A DNA stretch of 64,000 bases from Halodesulfurarchaeum sp. HSR-GB (GTDB taxonomy: Archaea; Halobacteriota; Halobacteria; Halobacteriales; Halobacteriaceae), in contig NZ_JAVKGN010000001.1 of the NCBI RefSeq assembly GCF_031432215.1, positions 806,001 through 870,000 on the forward strand, read 5' to 3'. The notes under the pieces were generated by a model, which saw only the letters and a program-made list of their open reading frames with translations, was not told the origin of the DNA and did no database searches. Below are positions 49,647 through 58,892 of the stretch, piece by piece (the first letter of the stretch is position 1; each line of letters starts with the position of its first letter). A program made the position numbers and the translations under genes.

Positions 49647-51029
49647 ATGGCCAATCCGCCCCCGACAGACGAAGGCTGGTTCGTGCTCCACGATTTTCGC
49701 ACCGTCGACTGGGCCGCCTGGCAGGACACACCGACCCACCGCCGCGAGCGGGCGATCGAGAGCGCTGTCGACGTGTTGGCAGACGCCCCCGCGACCGGCG
49801 ACGGTGACACCGCGATCTTCACGATCGCCGGGCACGAGGCCGACCTGCTCGTCCTCCACCTCCGTCCCACACTCGACGAAATCGAGCAGGCCGAGCGACA
49901 GTTCGATCGAACCGCCTTCGGCCGGTTCACCGAGCAGTCCCGATCCTTCGTCTCGGTGACCGAGATCGGTGGCTACACTTCCCGAGACTACTTCGAGGAC
50001 CCCGAGAGCGTCGACCCCGGGCTCAAGCGATACATGAACTCGAAGCTCTACCCGTCGATCCCCGAGGACGCCTACGTCTCCTTCTACCCGATGGCCAAAC
50101 GGCGGGATCCGGAGTACAACTGGTATGACACCCCGATGGACGAGCGGGCCGAGATGATGGCCGAACACGGCGAGACCGGGAAGGGGTATGCCGGCACCGT
50201 GACCCAGTATGTCACCGCCGCTTTCGGCTTTGATGACTGGGAGTGGGGCGTGACCCTCTTCAGCACCGAGGCGACCGCGCTCAAGGAGATCGTCTACGAG
50301 ATGCGCTTCGACGAGGCCACTGCCAAGTACGGCGAGTTCGGTTCCTTTTTCGTGGGGCGGCGGTTCCCCGTCGGCGATCTGGCCGCCTATATGGCCGGCG
50401 AGGCGGTGCCCACCGACGAAGCGGCCACCGCCGAGGACGAGGGCGAGTCGATCCGCGACTCGCTGGCCGAGGCGGACGTGTACGCCGGCCAGCCCCACGG
50501 CGAGGACGTGTTTGCCGTGGCGCTTTACTCCGCGGCCGATTCGGAGGCCCTGGCCGCGGAAATCGACGGGATGCGGGAGAACTTCGAGCATTATGACACG
50601 CACGTCTCCACGGACGTCTATCGCTCACGTGGCGAGGGCCCAAACGCGATCGTCAGCATCTGGGACACCCAGTCGGCCGCCGAGACCGCGAGTGGCTTCC
50701 TGCGTGACCTGCCGGAGATCGAGGGTCAGCCAGGTGACGCCCCCGATGGCTGGGGCACGATGGGGATGTTCTACACGGTCGAGCCCGACCACCGCGAGGA
50801 GTTCCTCGATACCTTCGACGGCGTCGCGGACACGCTCGCTGACGTTTCGGGCCACCGGGAGTCGGATCTCCTGGTGAACGTCGCCGAGGAGAACGACATG
50901 TTCATCGCGAGTCAGTGGGATTCACGGGGCGACGCGATGGACTTCTTCGAATCCGAGGCCTTCCACGAGACGGTCGCGACGGGGCGGGAAATCCTGGCCG
51001 ATCGACCGCGACACGTCTTTCTGGCCTGA
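49647..51029 (+). CDS. pitA: HemQ/chlorite-dismutase-like domain fused to an ABM-type domain (PitA)
   Basis: A 460-residue fusion. Residues 1-240 form a heme-binding chlorite-dismutase/HemQ-like domain: FYPMAKRRDPEYNWYDTPMDERAEMMAEHGETGKGYAGTV is conserved, including the tyrosine near the coproheme and the H in EHG that would be the proximal heme ligand, then FGFDDWEWGVTLF. After a linker (245-275) a ferredoxin-like ABM domain (about 280-458) follows. The same fusion is known as PitA in Haloferax volcanii. It could decarboxylate coproheme in heme synthesis or degrade heme. It starts at 49647, where the family begins (GWFVLHDFR). Confidence 0.88.
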   Translation: MANPPPTDEGWFVLHDFRTVDWAAWQDTPTHRRERAIESAVDVLADAPATGDGDTAIFTIAGHEADLLVLHLRPTLDEIEQAERQFDRTAFGRFTEQSRSFVSVTEIGGYTSRDYFEDPESVDPGLKRYMNSKLYPSIPEDAYVSFYPMAKRRDPEYNWYDTPMDERAEMMAEHGETGKGYAGTVTQYVTAAFGFDDWEWGVTLFSTEATALKEIVYEMRFDEATAKYGEFGSFFVGRRFPVGDLAAYMAGEAVPTDEAATAEDEGESIRDSLAEADVYAGQPHGEDVFAVALYSAADSEALAAEIDGMRENFEHYDTHVSTDVYRSRGEGPNAIVSIWDTQSAAETASGFLRDLPEIEGQPGDAPDGWGTMGMFYTVEPDHREEFLDTFDGVADTLADVSGHRESDLLVNVAEENDMFIASQWDSRGDAMDFFESEAFHETVATGREILADRPRHVFLA

Positions 51030-51030
51030 G

Positions 51031-51795
51031 TCAGTCAGTTTTCGGCTCGCCGTCGAAGGTGTACTCCGCGGAGTTGTCCTGGGGGTCATACTCCAGGATC
51101 TCTCGGGCGCGCTCGATGGAGTAGTACTTGCGATCGTTGTCCGAGATGCCATAGACGATCTCGTAGTCGTACTCGGCCTCGATGGCCCGATCGAAGAGGT
51201 GGGCACAGTCCCGGTGGGAGAGCCACATCGCCTGCCCGCGCTCGTAGTTGCGCGGGGGGTGTTCCTTCGTGAGGTTGCCGATCCGGACGTTCAACACCGA
51301 GATGCCGTACTCGTCGTGGTAGTACCGACCCAAAATCTCGCCGGTGGCCTTGCTCACGCCGTAGAGGTTGCTCGGTCGGGGAAGTTCGGTTCCATCCAGG
51401 CGGAACTCCTCCTCGGTGCGATAGATGTCGGGTTTCCGGTCGGTTTCGTAGTGACCGACCGCGTGGTTCGAGGAGGCAAAGACCACCTTTTGCACGTCCT
51501 GTTCGACGGCCACCTCGAAGACGGTCTGGGTGCCGTCGATGTTGTTCCGGAGGACACTCTCCCAGGGAGCGTCAGTCCGGGGGTCGCCGGCCAGGTGGAT
51601 GACGACGGCCACGTCTTCCATGGCGTCTTCGAGGAGTTCCCGGTCGGTGATGTCCCCGACGTAGAGTTCGTGGTCGACGGGGCCGGTGGGCGGTTCGCGA
51701 TCGAGCAGGCGGAACTCGTGAGCCTCGCCGATGCCCTCCCGGATCGCGGTGCCCACCCGCCCGGCAGCTCCCGTCAACAGGACCGGTTCGTCCAT
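51031..51795 (-). CDS. azf: NAD-dependent glucose-6-phosphate dehydrogenase, Azf type
   Basis: A 254-residue extended short-chain dehydrogenase. TGAAGRVGTAI (about 8-18) is the nucleotide-binding motif; the acidic residue after strand 2 fits NAD. The catalytic pair is Y-x3-K in YGVSKATGE, with SSNHAVGHYE before it. This set fits haloarchaeal Azf, which oxidises glucose 6-phosphate to feed the oxidative pentose phosphate pathway. The match is from memory of the family; a sugar-epimerase role is the alternative. It converges with pitA. Confidence 0.78.
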   Translation of the reverse strand: MDEPVLLTGAAGRVGTAIREGIGEAHEFRLLDREPPTGPVDHELYVGDITDRELLEDAMEDVAVVIHLAGDPRTDAPWESVLRNNIDGTQTVFEVAVEQDVQKVVFASSNHAVGHYETDRKPDIYRTEEEFRLDGTELPRPSNLYGVSKATGEILGRYYHDEYGISVLNVRIGNLTKEHPPRNYERGQAMWLSHRDCAHLFDRAIEAEYDYEIVYGISDNDRKYYSIERAREILEYDPQDNSAEYTFDGEPKTD

Positions 51796-51879
51796 TCAGG
51801 TGGGTAGTAGGGAGACCCGAATAAGTAGGATGTGGTTCGAATCCAAAACGCTTTGCGCGCCTCGGACCTCCCAGCAGCC

Positions 51880-52215
51880 ATGCCAAGCGACGGGGAGCAT
51901 GCGAGTTTCGAACTCGGCATCAAGTTCGGGGCGCTCTTTCACCAGTTCGTCGGCACGCCGGTCAGCGAGGAAAGCGCGGCGAGTCTGGCGACGGCGATCG
52001 AGGAATCGATCGAGAACCAGCCATACACGGAGTCGGTCACGGTTACGGTCGATCGGGAGGCTCTCGCGGCGGACATCGGCCCTTACGGTTACACCGGCCT
52101 GGCGGGTCGTCACCTCGACGTCGAGATCGTCGTCGAGGAGGCCGGCACGCGGGCCACTGGAACGATGGAGATGGTCGACGGGTACCCGCTAATGTGTCTC
52201 GAAACCGTGGAATAG
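51880..52215 (+). CDS. mptD: Archaeal dihydroneopterin aldolase MptD
   Basis: A 111-residue protein of the COG2098/MptD family, which makes 6-hydroxymethyl-7,8-dihydropterin for folate or methanopterin-type cofactors. The start (ASFELGIKFGALFHQFVGTPVS) and the YTGLAGRHLDVEI and YPLMCLE segments match it. The ATG at 51880 is preferred to 51832, whose extra residues lack family similarity. It is divergent from azf and converges with a DICT-domain gene. Confidence 0.82.
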   Translation: MPSDGEHASFELGIKFGALFHQFVGTPVSEESAASLATAIEESIENQPYTESVTVTVDREALAADIGPYGYTGLAGRHLDVEIVVEEAGTRATGTMEMVDGYPLMCLETVE

Positions 52216-52216
52216 G

Positions 52217-52972
52217 TCACATCCGCCGCGTGACGTGGGTCGACACTGCGGCCAGTTCGGCCTCGCCGAGCGCGTAGAACCCCTCCCAGCGACGGGGGCT
52301 GATCTCGTAGGCCAAAAGCCCCAGCGCGGAGTCGGGGTTGCCGGTGGGTTCGAAGAGCACGAACCACGCCTTCTGGAAGTTCTCCCCGTTCCCACCGTGA
52401 GTCACCACGTCGTATTCGTGGGACGGGATCCAGTCGGGCTCGCCGTAGACGTGGGTGTCCACGTCGCTCTCGCCGAGTTGCTCGTAGACGGTCTTGGTGC
52501 CCTGCTCGTCTTTGATCCTGGAAAGTCGCTGGAAGGAGGCCCGAAGGGTCCCCTCGTCAGCCCGAACCGCTCGTCGCTCGATCAGCCGGGAGATCAGGAT
52601 CAACAGGAGTTTCTCGGTGTCCGATTCGGGATAGCCGGTGAGTGTGAACGGCACCCCGTCGAGCCCCTCGATTACGTCGGGCACCGCCAGGTCCTCGAGG
52701 CCGCGGGTACCCGTAACGAAGAGATCGGAGTTGACCAGAAGCACCGCGTTCTGGACGGCGGCGAGCGGGGAGGTCGCGACGACCGAGCCGTTCTTGACGA
52801 GCAGGATGGTGTCCGTCTCGTAGGTCTCGTCCTCGATCTCCTCGACGGCGACTGGCTGGTCCTCGAAGAGATCCACGAGCATCTCCCGGACCGGCGCGGG
52901 GGCCGTGCTGTTTACCAGCACGAGCGAGTGAGCGGTGTCTTCCCGGTCGGGAACGAACTGTCGCAGACTCAT
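52217..52972 (-). CDS. DICT-domain sensor-like protein
   Basis: A 251-residue soluble protein with the features of a haloarchaeal DICT sensory domain: MSLRQFVPDRE start, LVLVNSTAPAPVREMLVDLF, a middle with ILLVKNGSVVATSPL, and the end GLLAYEISPRRWEGFY. Normally DICT precedes a kinase or cyclase; here it stands alone. It may serve as an input partner for another regulator. The start ATG at 52972 follows the family; the long open frame upstream runs into the creatininase gene and is chance. Confidence 0.72.
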   Translation of the reverse strand: MSLRQFVPDREDTAHSLVLVNSTAPAPVREMLVDLFEDQPVAVEEIEDETYETDTILLVKNGSVVATSPLAAVQNAVLLVNSDLFVTGTRGLEDLAVPDVIEGLDGVPFTLTGYPESDTEKLLLILISRLIERRAVRADEGTLRASFQRLSRIKDEQGTKTVYEQLGESDVDTHVYGEPDWIPSHEYDVVTHGGNGENFQKAWFVLFEPTGNPDSALGLLAYEISPRRWEGFYALGEAELAAVSTHVTRRM

Positions 52973-52979
52973 CGGCTGG

Positions 52980-53714
52980 TCACTTGTGCGGCGGGTTCGT
53001 AAGTGGTCGGGTGCGCACGGCCGCGAGCAACTCGGCCAGGCGGTCGGTGGCCGAATCGAGGAGGTGTTCGCCCTCCGCCGCGGTGGCTTTGGTCGGGTCT
53101 CCGACCGTGCCGTTCTCCGTGAACTCGGCGGTGTCGTGGGCCAGGTTCTGGCCGCAGGTCCAGTCGCCCCAGCGTTCGGCGCCCGCCGTCGCCCCGGCTT
53201 CCAGGCGGTCCTCGCGGACGAGTTCGGGATAGGCATGCAACAGGAAGGAGGTCTCCAGTGGCCCGGCATGGCCCATGTCGAAGGTCGAGTCGGCCGCGTC
53301 GAACCACGTGAACGGGACGACGATCGCCTCCTCGGCGCGGGAGAGTCTGGCGGCGACCTCTCCGAGTGCCGCGACGTTCCCCCCGTGGCCGTTGACGAGG
53401 ACGATCCGGTTCCAGCCGTGATGGATCAGCGACTCGGCGATCTCCCGCACGTAGGACCGAAACGTGTCCGGCGAGACCCAGAGCGAGCCGGTGAACTGCC
53501 GGTGTTCCTCGGAGATCCCGACCGGCACGGGCGGGGCGACCAGCACGTCCGGCTCCACTTTTTCGGCGGTCTCGCTGGCGACGGTCTCGGCCGCGAGGAA
53601 ATCCGTGCCCATCGGATCGTGGGGCCCGTGCTGTTCGGTACTCCCCACTGGCAGCAGCGCGAGATCGGTCTCGGCTTCCTCGGCCTCGGTCCAGGTGTGC
53701 TCGTGGAGATCCAT
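52980..53714 (-). CDS. Creatininase-family amidohydrolase
   Basis: A 244-residue metal-dependent hydrolase: GSTEQHGPHDPMGTDFLAAE (about 25-44) provides metal ligands E, H and D; VNGHGGN near 108-114 and GHAGPLETSFLL near 150 complete the site. The family includes creatininase and the archaeal ArfB formamide hydrolase of riboflavin/F420 synthesis. An ArfB-like role is possible, but sequence alone does not decide. The ATG at 53714 is chosen because the family starts with a short acidic N-terminus. It is 7 bases before the DICT gene on the same strand. Confidence 0.82.
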   Translation of the reverse strand: MDLHEHTWTEAEEAETDLALLPVGSTEQHGPHDPMGTDFLAAETVASETAEKVEPDVLVAPPVPVGISEEHRQFTGSLWVSPDTFRSYVREIAESLIHHGWNRIVLVNGHGGNVAALGEVAARLSRAEEAIVVPFTWFDAADSTFDMGHAGPLETSFLLHAYPELVREDRLEAGATAGAERWGDWTCGQNLAHDTAEFTENGTVGDPTKATAAEGEHLLDSATDRLAELLAAVRTRPLTNPPHK

Positions 53715-53756
53715 ATCTGTGATCCGGCGGTCGAGCCCCAAAACACTCCCGTTCGG

Positions 53757-55682
53757 TCAGTCTTCGGCGGGCACGTCAGCGAGTCGCTCCCGGGCCCGCT
53801 CGACGAAGGCCTCGGGCAGGTCCTCGATCTCCCCGGCCTGGACGCCCCAGAGGTTGGCGTAGAGTCCGCCCTCGGCAAGCAGGTCCTCGTGGGTCCCCTG
53901 CTCGACGACCCGTCCCTCGTCGAGCACCACGATCGTCTCGGCGTCCTTGACCGTCGAGAGCCGGTGGGCGATCGCGAAGGTGGTCCGATCCGCGGTGAGC
54001 GCCTGGAGGCTCCGCTGGATGAGCATCTCCGTTTCGGTGTCCACATCGGAGGTCGCCTCATCGAGGATCAGGATCTCGGGGTCGGCCAGGATCGCGCGGG
54101 CGATGGCGATCCGCTGGCGCTGCCCGCCGGAGAGTTTGACCCCGCGCTCCCCCACCTTGGTGTCATAGCCCTCGGGCAGTTCCGTGATGAACTCGTGGGC
54201 GTGGGCCGCCTTCGCGGCCTCGATGACGGCGTCCTCTGTCGGGTCGGGGTCCCCATAGCCGATGTTCTCCGCGACCGTCCCGAAGAAGAGGAAGGTGTCC
54301 TGACTGACATAGCCGATCTGCTCGCGCAGGCTGGCGATGGTGACGTCCCGGATGTCCTGGCCGTCGATGCGGATCGCTCCCTCGTCCACGTCGTACATCC
54401 GGAGCAGGAGTTTGAGCGCCGTGGACTTCCCCGCGCCCGTGGGCCCGACCAGGGCCAGCGTGTCGCCGCTCTCGGCCCGGAAGGTGAGGTCCTCGACGAT
54501 CGGCTCCTCGTCGTAGCCGAAGGTGACCGAGTCGAAGACGACCTCGCCCTCGGTCACCGCCAACTCCCGGGCGTCCGGGTCGTCGGCGATGCGGTTTGGC
54601 TCGTCCATGAGCCCGAAGATCCGCTCGGCCGAGGCCCGGGCGCGCTGGTACATGTTGATGATCTGGCCGAACTGGGCCATCGGCCAGATGAACTGCTGGG
54701 TCAGCAGGATGAAGGTGACGAACGCGCCGGTCTCCAGCGTGCCAGTGAACGGCCCCGGGGCCGTCCCCCGGAAGACCCACAGGCCGCCGACCGTGAAGGT
54801 CGTCACGAACCCGATGCCGGCGAGCACGCGGAGCGCGGGGAAGAAGGTGATCCGGGTGCGGATGGCATCCCAGTTGGCGTCGAAATAGGAAAAGGAGACG
54901 TCCTCGACCCGTTCGGACTCGTAGGGTTCGGTGTTCGCGCTCTTGATCACCGAGATTCCGCCGAGGTTGTTCTCCAGCCTGGAGTTGAGCGTCCCGACCG
55001 AGGACCGGACGGCAGCGTACTTGGGCTGGATGATGCCCACGAAGAGGTAGGTGAACCCGGCGATCAGGGGGACCGGCAGCAGCGCGACCAGCGCCAACTG
55101 CCAGTTCAGCGAGAACAGCACCCCGCCGATCGCCAGCACCATCACGCCCATCCGGAGGGCGCTGTTCATCCCCTCGTTGAGGAAGCGTTCGAGCTGATTC
55201 ACGTCATTCGAGAGGATCGACATGAGCTCCCCGGTCTGCTTGTCGGCGAAAAAGCCCATGTCCAGGCGCTGCATCTCGTCGTAGGTGTCCGTGCGGACGT
55301 CGTGCTGGATCTTCTGGGCGAAGGCGTTCCAGCCCCAGTTGCGGGTCCAGTGAAAGCCGGCCGCGCCGAGGAAACTGAGTCCGATCACGCCCGCGGTGAG
55401 CCAGAACTTGCCAGTCTGGGTCGCCGGGACCCAGGCCTCGGGGAGCCAACTGAAGGGAATGCGGGCGTCGAAGGGCACGTCCTCCCGGAAGACGGAGTCG
55501 ATCGCGATCCCCAGGAGGACCGGCGGCAACAGGTCAAGCACCCGGGCCACCATGCTCGTCAGCACGCCGATCAGGAAGTAGGGGACGTAGGCCCGCCCGT
55601 AGCCGACGAAGAGCCGCCGCATGGGGTTCGTCGCCTGGTCGCGGACGTCCTCGAACGGGTCGTCCTCCGCGGCGGGTGCCAT
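53757..55682 (-). CDS. ABC exporter, fused membrane and ATPase domains
   Basis: A 641-residue type IV (type I exporter-like) half-transporter that works as a dimer. Six membrane helices span about residues 35-330 (RLFVGYGRAYVPYFLIGVL at the start). The ATPase domain (about 365-610) has GPTGAGKSTALKL, the Q-loop VSQDTFLFFG, the signature LSGGQRQRIAIARAI and Walker B ILDEATSDVD, with the H-loop in AIAHRLST. It probably exports lipids or drugs. The last residues are acidic. The start at 55682 is chosen for a compact N-terminus after the DUF192 gene. Confidence 0.92.
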   Translation of the reverse strand: MAPAAEDDPFEDVRDQATNPMRRLFVGYGRAYVPYFLIGVLTSMVARVLDLLPPVLLGIAIDSVFREDVPFDARIPFSWLPEAWVPATQTGKFWLTAGVIGLSFLGAAGFHWTRNWGWNAFAQKIQHDVRTDTYDEMQRLDMGFFADKQTGELMSILSNDVNQLERFLNEGMNSALRMGVMVLAIGGVLFSLNWQLALVALLPVPLIAGFTYLFVGIIQPKYAAVRSSVGTLNSRLENNLGGISVIKSANTEPYESERVEDVSFSYFDANWDAIRTRITFFPALRVLAGIGFVTTFTVGGLWVFRGTAPGPFTGTLETGAFVTFILLTQQFIWPMAQFGQIINMYQRARASAERIFGLMDEPNRIADDPDARELAVTEGEVVFDSVTFGYDEEPIVEDLTFRAESGDTLALVGPTGAGKSTALKLLLRMYDVDEGAIRIDGQDIRDVTIASLREQIGYVSQDTFLFFGTVAENIGYGDPDPTEDAVIEAAKAAHAHEFITELPEGYDTKVGERGVKLSGGQRQRIAIARAILADPEILILDEATSDVDTETEMLIQRSLQALTADRTTFAIAHRLSTVKDAETIVVLDEGRVVEQGTHEDLLAEGGLYANLWGVQAGEIEDLPEAFVERARERLADVPAED

Positions 55683-55733
55683 ATCTGTCCTGGAGTCGTC
55701 TCCGGCCAAAAGGGTTGCCGAATCGGTAGCTGA

Positions 55734-56207
55734 CTACCGCGGGAGTCCCGTTATCGAGTCGCCAACCTCGATTTCGTGGGCGTCTGTGTACCCGCGATTG
55801 ACCTCGATCACCCAGCGGGCCTCCCCGGAGAACTCCCGGTCGTCCTCGGCCGCGGCGTGGTGAATCGCCGTGATCTCCCCGTCAGCGCCGACGAAGACGA
55901 TGTCGAGCGAAAAGGACATGTTTCGCATCACGAAGGTTCGCTCGCCCGCCTCCGGGTAGACAAAGACCATCCCCGCATCGGGGCCGAGCCGGTCGGTCTC
56001 GCTCAGGCCAGTATAGCGCTCGAAGAAGCCCTCGGCGATCGTGGCGTCGACGGTGCCCAGTTCGGCCCCCGTCTCGTCGAGGAAGGTAAGGGTCGCCCGA
56101 TCCGGCGGCTCCGAGTCGGTCCCGACCTGTGGCCCGCCGCCGACGGCCGCCAGCAGGAGCAGGAGGACCGCCAGCCCCACCAGTCCGTGCCGCCACCCGA
56201 GGTTCAT
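55734..56207 (-). CDS. DUF192 exported or anchored protein
   Basis: A 157-residue protein with one N-terminal hydrophobic helix (about 7-26) and a DUF192 domain: VDATIAEGFFERYTGLSETDRLGPDAGM, then FVMRNMSFSLDIVFVGADG and the WVIEVNRGYTDAHEIEVGDSI end. The family has a beta-barrel fold and an unknown function, often outside the cell. The start at 56207 begins just before the hydrophobic helix. It is upstream of the ABC exporter on the same strand, with 51 bases between. Confidence 0.85.
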   Translation of the reverse strand: MNLGWRHGLVGLAVLLLLLAAVGGGPQVGTDSEPPDRATLTFLDETGAELGTVDATIAEGFFERYTGLSETDRLGPDAGMVFVYPEAGERTFVMRNMSFSLDIVFVGADGEITAIHHAAAEDDREFSGEARWVIEVNRGYTDAHEIEVGDSITGLPR

Positions 56208-56247
56208 CGGTCCGTCATTCGGCCTGCGAAACCAAAACTGCTGTCGG

Positions 56248-56946
56248 TCAGCGAAGCAGGGCGACTGAAGCACCGGAGACCAGCGCCACGGCGAGGACGT
56301 GACCGAGCACCGTCACCTGGAGGAGCGGATGACCCGACAGGACGGGGACGATCGGCAGTTGCAGGGACGCGAAGGCGATCGTCGTCAGGTCCAGGCGGGC
56401 AAATCGCGTCCGGGTCGCCGAGTCAAGTTCGTCCCGGTAGGTTATCGAGCGCCAGAAGCCCGTGACACAGGCCCACCATCCGACTCCGATGCGGTAGGCC
56501 ACGTCCCAGCCGATCAGGAGGAGGACGAAGCTGTAGGCAAGCGGTGGGCGCTCGCCCAGCAGGCTGGTCACGAGCGCGGGGCCGGCCTGCTGTGGGTCGT
56601 AGACGAACACGTAGACCAGAAGCAGGTTAAAGGAGACCAGGCCCAGCACGAGTTCGATCCGGGAGCCAAAGAGCAGGTCGAGGTAGCGACGCGGCTCGCG
56701 GTCGGCCCTGAACCCGCGGGAGAGATGGAGCATGAACGCACTGCCGGCGACGGCCACGAGCACCCCGACTGTCCCGGCGATCGCCGCCTGGACGAGCCCG
56801 TGATACCACCCCAGGAGCAGCACCGCCGCCTCGAAGCCGACGAACTGGACGGCGAGGGCGACGCCCCGGGAAGCATTCACGCCGGGCACGCTTCGGATGA
56901 TGCTCTCGTAGACCCACGCGTCCCCGGCTGGACGATGCCCGCTCAT
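56248..56946 (-). CDS. Polytopic membrane protein, unknown function
   Basis: A 232-residue protein with about five to six membrane helices (about 28-50, 53-75, 97-117, 135-155, 185-203 and 210-230). A short arginine-rich loop (SRGFRADREPRRYL) lies in the middle. I do not recognise the family. Its ATG overlaps the stop of the SDR gene (ATGA), so the two are translated together, and a shared role is likely but unknown. Confidence 0.72.
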   Translation of the reverse strand: MSGHRPAGDAWVYESIIRSVPGVNASRGVALAVQFVGFEAAVLLLGWYHGLVQAAIAGTVGVLVAVAGSAFMLHLSRGFRADREPRRYLDLLFGSRIELVLGLVSFNLLLVYVFVYDPQQAGPALVTSLLGERPPLAYSFVLLLIGWDVAYRIGVGWWACVTGFWRSITYRDELDSATRTRFARLDLTTIAFASLQLPIVPVLSGHPLLQVTVLGHVLAVALVSGASVALLR

Positions 56947-57833
56947 TCGGTTTCGATGGCGCGACGGAGGGCCTCGTCGAAGGGGGTCAACTCCATCGGG
57001 ATGAGCTCTTCGGCCCGGTCGTCGGTCACCACGACCGGATTCTTGAGCCCCTCGATCAGCGGGTGGGAGATGTGTTTCGGCGTGTCGGTCACCAGGTCGA
57101 TCCAGTAGACCGATAGCTTCGGCGTGAGGACCGGCACCGGGATGACATAGAGGCGACGACCGAGTGCCGCAGCCGTCCGCTCCATCATCTCCTGGTAGCT
57201 GAGCACCTCCGGCCCACCGATCTCCAGGGTTTCACCGGCGGTCTCGGGGATCTCGATCGCCCGCCGCAGGTACTCGATCACGTCCGCAATCGCGATGGGC
57301 TGGGAGGGGGTTCGAACCCATTTGGGCGTGATCATCACCGGGAGCCGGGAGACCATCTGGCGGACCATCTCGAAACTCGCGCTGCCGGCACCCACGATGA
57401 TCGCCGCCCGGAAGCTCGTCAGGTCGTACTCGCCCTCCCGCAACAGCGTCTCGACCTCCCGCCGGGACCGGAGATGCGGGGACAGATCCGGGCCGGTTTC
57501 GCCGAGCCCGCCGAGGTAGATCACCCGGTCGACGCCAGCCTCGCTGGCTGCCGTGGCGAAGTTCGCCGCCGCCTGGTTGTCCCGTTCCTCGAACTCGCCG
57601 CCGATCCCCAGGGAGTGAACCAGGTAGTAGGCCACGTCGATGTCCTCGAAGACCCCATCGAGAGTTTCGGGGTCGAGCACGTCGCCTTCGACGACTTCGA
57701 CGCGGTCGTCCAGCCGTTTCTCCCCTTTCGATCGGTCACGGGTGAGCGCTCGGACCTCGTATCCGTGTTCCAGGAGGTCGGGAACGAGGTTGCTCCCGAC
57801 GAAGCCAGTCGCGCCGGTGACGAGAACTTTCAT
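56943..57833 (-). CDS. NAD(P)-binding SDR-family protein
   Basis: A 296-residue atypical short-chain dehydrogenase: TGATGFVGSNLVPDLLEHG (6-24) binds the nucleotide; ALTRD suggests NADP. VAYYLVHSLG and the LGGLGETGPDLSPHLRSR segment match the complex-I NDUFA9/YbjT-like branch, which often lacks the Y-x3-K catalytic pair, and none is evident here. A membrane-protein gene is coupled to it by ATGA. The start at 57833 precedes a normal Rossmann strand (MKVLVTGA). Confidence 0.85.
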   Translation of the reverse strand: MKVLVTGATGFVGSNLVPDLLEHGYEVRALTRDRSKGEKRLDDRVEVVEGDVLDPETLDGVFEDIDVAYYLVHSLGIGGEFEERDNQAAANFATAASEAGVDRVIYLGGLGETGPDLSPHLRSRREVETLLREGEYDLTSFRAAIIVGAGSASFEMVRQMVSRLPVMITPKWVRTPSQPIAIADVIEYLRRAIEIPETAGETLEIGGPEVLSYQEMMERTAAALGRRLYVIPVPVLTPKLSVYWIDLVTDTPKHISHPLIEGLKNPVVVTDDRAEELIPMELTPFDEALRRAIETE

Positions 57834-57932
57834 AGGATAGCTTGGACTGCTGACCTGATAACAGTACGCATACTTCCAGTCGGCGAGACCGGAAGTGGTT
57901 ATTGGCTGGTGGGCTTTTGCGTGGGCAAGGGA

Positions 57933-58892
57933 ATGAAGGCCACCGCCGTCGCGCACCCGATCCAGGGCCTGTTGAAGTATCACGGGTTTCGCGATCGGGA
58001 GCGAAACGTCCCGGCTCATGACTCGATTTCGGTCTGTACGGCCCCCTCCCGGACCACGACGACCGTGGCGTTCGGCCACGAGACCGATCAGGTCACGGTC
58101 GATGGGGAGCCGATCGACGAGGAGGGGGCCGACCGGGCGCGTGAGGTGCTGGATCTGGTACGCGAGCGGGCGGGGATCGAATCCGGGGCCAGGGTGGTCT
58201 CGGAGAACACGTTCGAGTCGAACGTCGGCCTGGGGGCCTCGGCGTCGGCCTACGCGGCCCTGGCGAAAGCCGCCGTGGACGCCGCCGGGCTGGATCTCTC
58301 CCGGGACGAACTCTCCGGGCTCGCCCGCCGGGGTGCGGCCTCGGCCGCCCGGAGTGTCGTCGGTGGCTTCGCACACTTGCACACGGCGACCGCTCCGGCT
58401 GATGCCGTCGCCTCGCCGATTCCGTCGGGGTTCGACCAGGACCTGCGGATCGTGATCGCCTCGCTGCCCGAGCGGAAGTACACCTCTCGCGCGCACACCA
58501 CCACCCCCGAATCGCCGTACTTCGAGGGGCGGCTGGCCGGTGTGCCCGAGACGACTGCGGACCTGCGGACGGCGATCCGAACCGGGGACTTTCACACTAC
58601 CTTCGGGATCGCCGAGCGGGAGTCGATCGAACTCCTCGGGGTGACGATGACGGGCCCGGACGGCTGGCTGTACTGGCGGCCCGAGACGCTCACCGTGCTC
58701 GACATCGCTCGCTCACTGCGAAATGAGGGCGTCCCGGTGTACTTCTCGGCTGACACCGGCGCGACGGCCTATCTGAACACGACGGCCGAACACGTCGAGA
58801 CCGTTCGGGAAGCGATCGAAGCTGAATCCATCCCGACCCGGACCTGGCGGGTCGGCGGTGGGGTGCGGGCCGCGACGACCCACCTCTTCTAG
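57933..58892 (+). CDS. mvaD: Phosphomevalonate decarboxylase
   Basis: Decarboxylates phosphomevalonate to isopentenyl phosphate in the haloarchaeal mevalonate pathway, which supplies archaeal lipids. The 319-residue GHMP-family protein begins [20 protein letters not shown], has the ATP loop [17 protein letters not shown] (about 92-108), and the Asp region VGGFAHLHT, with the late [12 protein letters not shown] motif. The S/T-rich GLGASAS loop fits the decarboxylase subfamily. The ATG at 57933 agrees with the family. It converges with cbiP (4-base overlap of ends). Confidence 0.9.
   Translation: MKATAVAHPIQGLLKYHGFRDRERNVPAHDSISVCTAPSRTTTTVAFGHETDQVTVDGEPIDEEGADRAREVLDLVRERAGIESGARVVSENTFESNVGLGASASAYAALAKAAVDAAGLDLSRDELSGLARRGAASAARSVVGGFAHLHTATAPADAVASPIPSGFDQDLRIVIASLPERKYTSRAHTTTPESPYFEGRLAGVPETTADLRTAIRTGDFHTTFGIAERESIELLGVTMTGPDGWLYWRPETLTVLDIARSLRNEGVPVYFSADTGATAYLNTTAEHVETVREAIEAESIPTRTWRVGGGVRAATTHLF

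Noticed and set aside
52935-55733. A 932-codon plus-strand open frame opposite the ABC exporter and creatininase genes
   Set aside because: It is a shadow of the high-GC minus-strand genes. The protein is low in hydrophobic pattern, rich in Gly/Arg/Asp/Glu, and matches no family, while the minus strand carries complete ABC and creatininase signatures.
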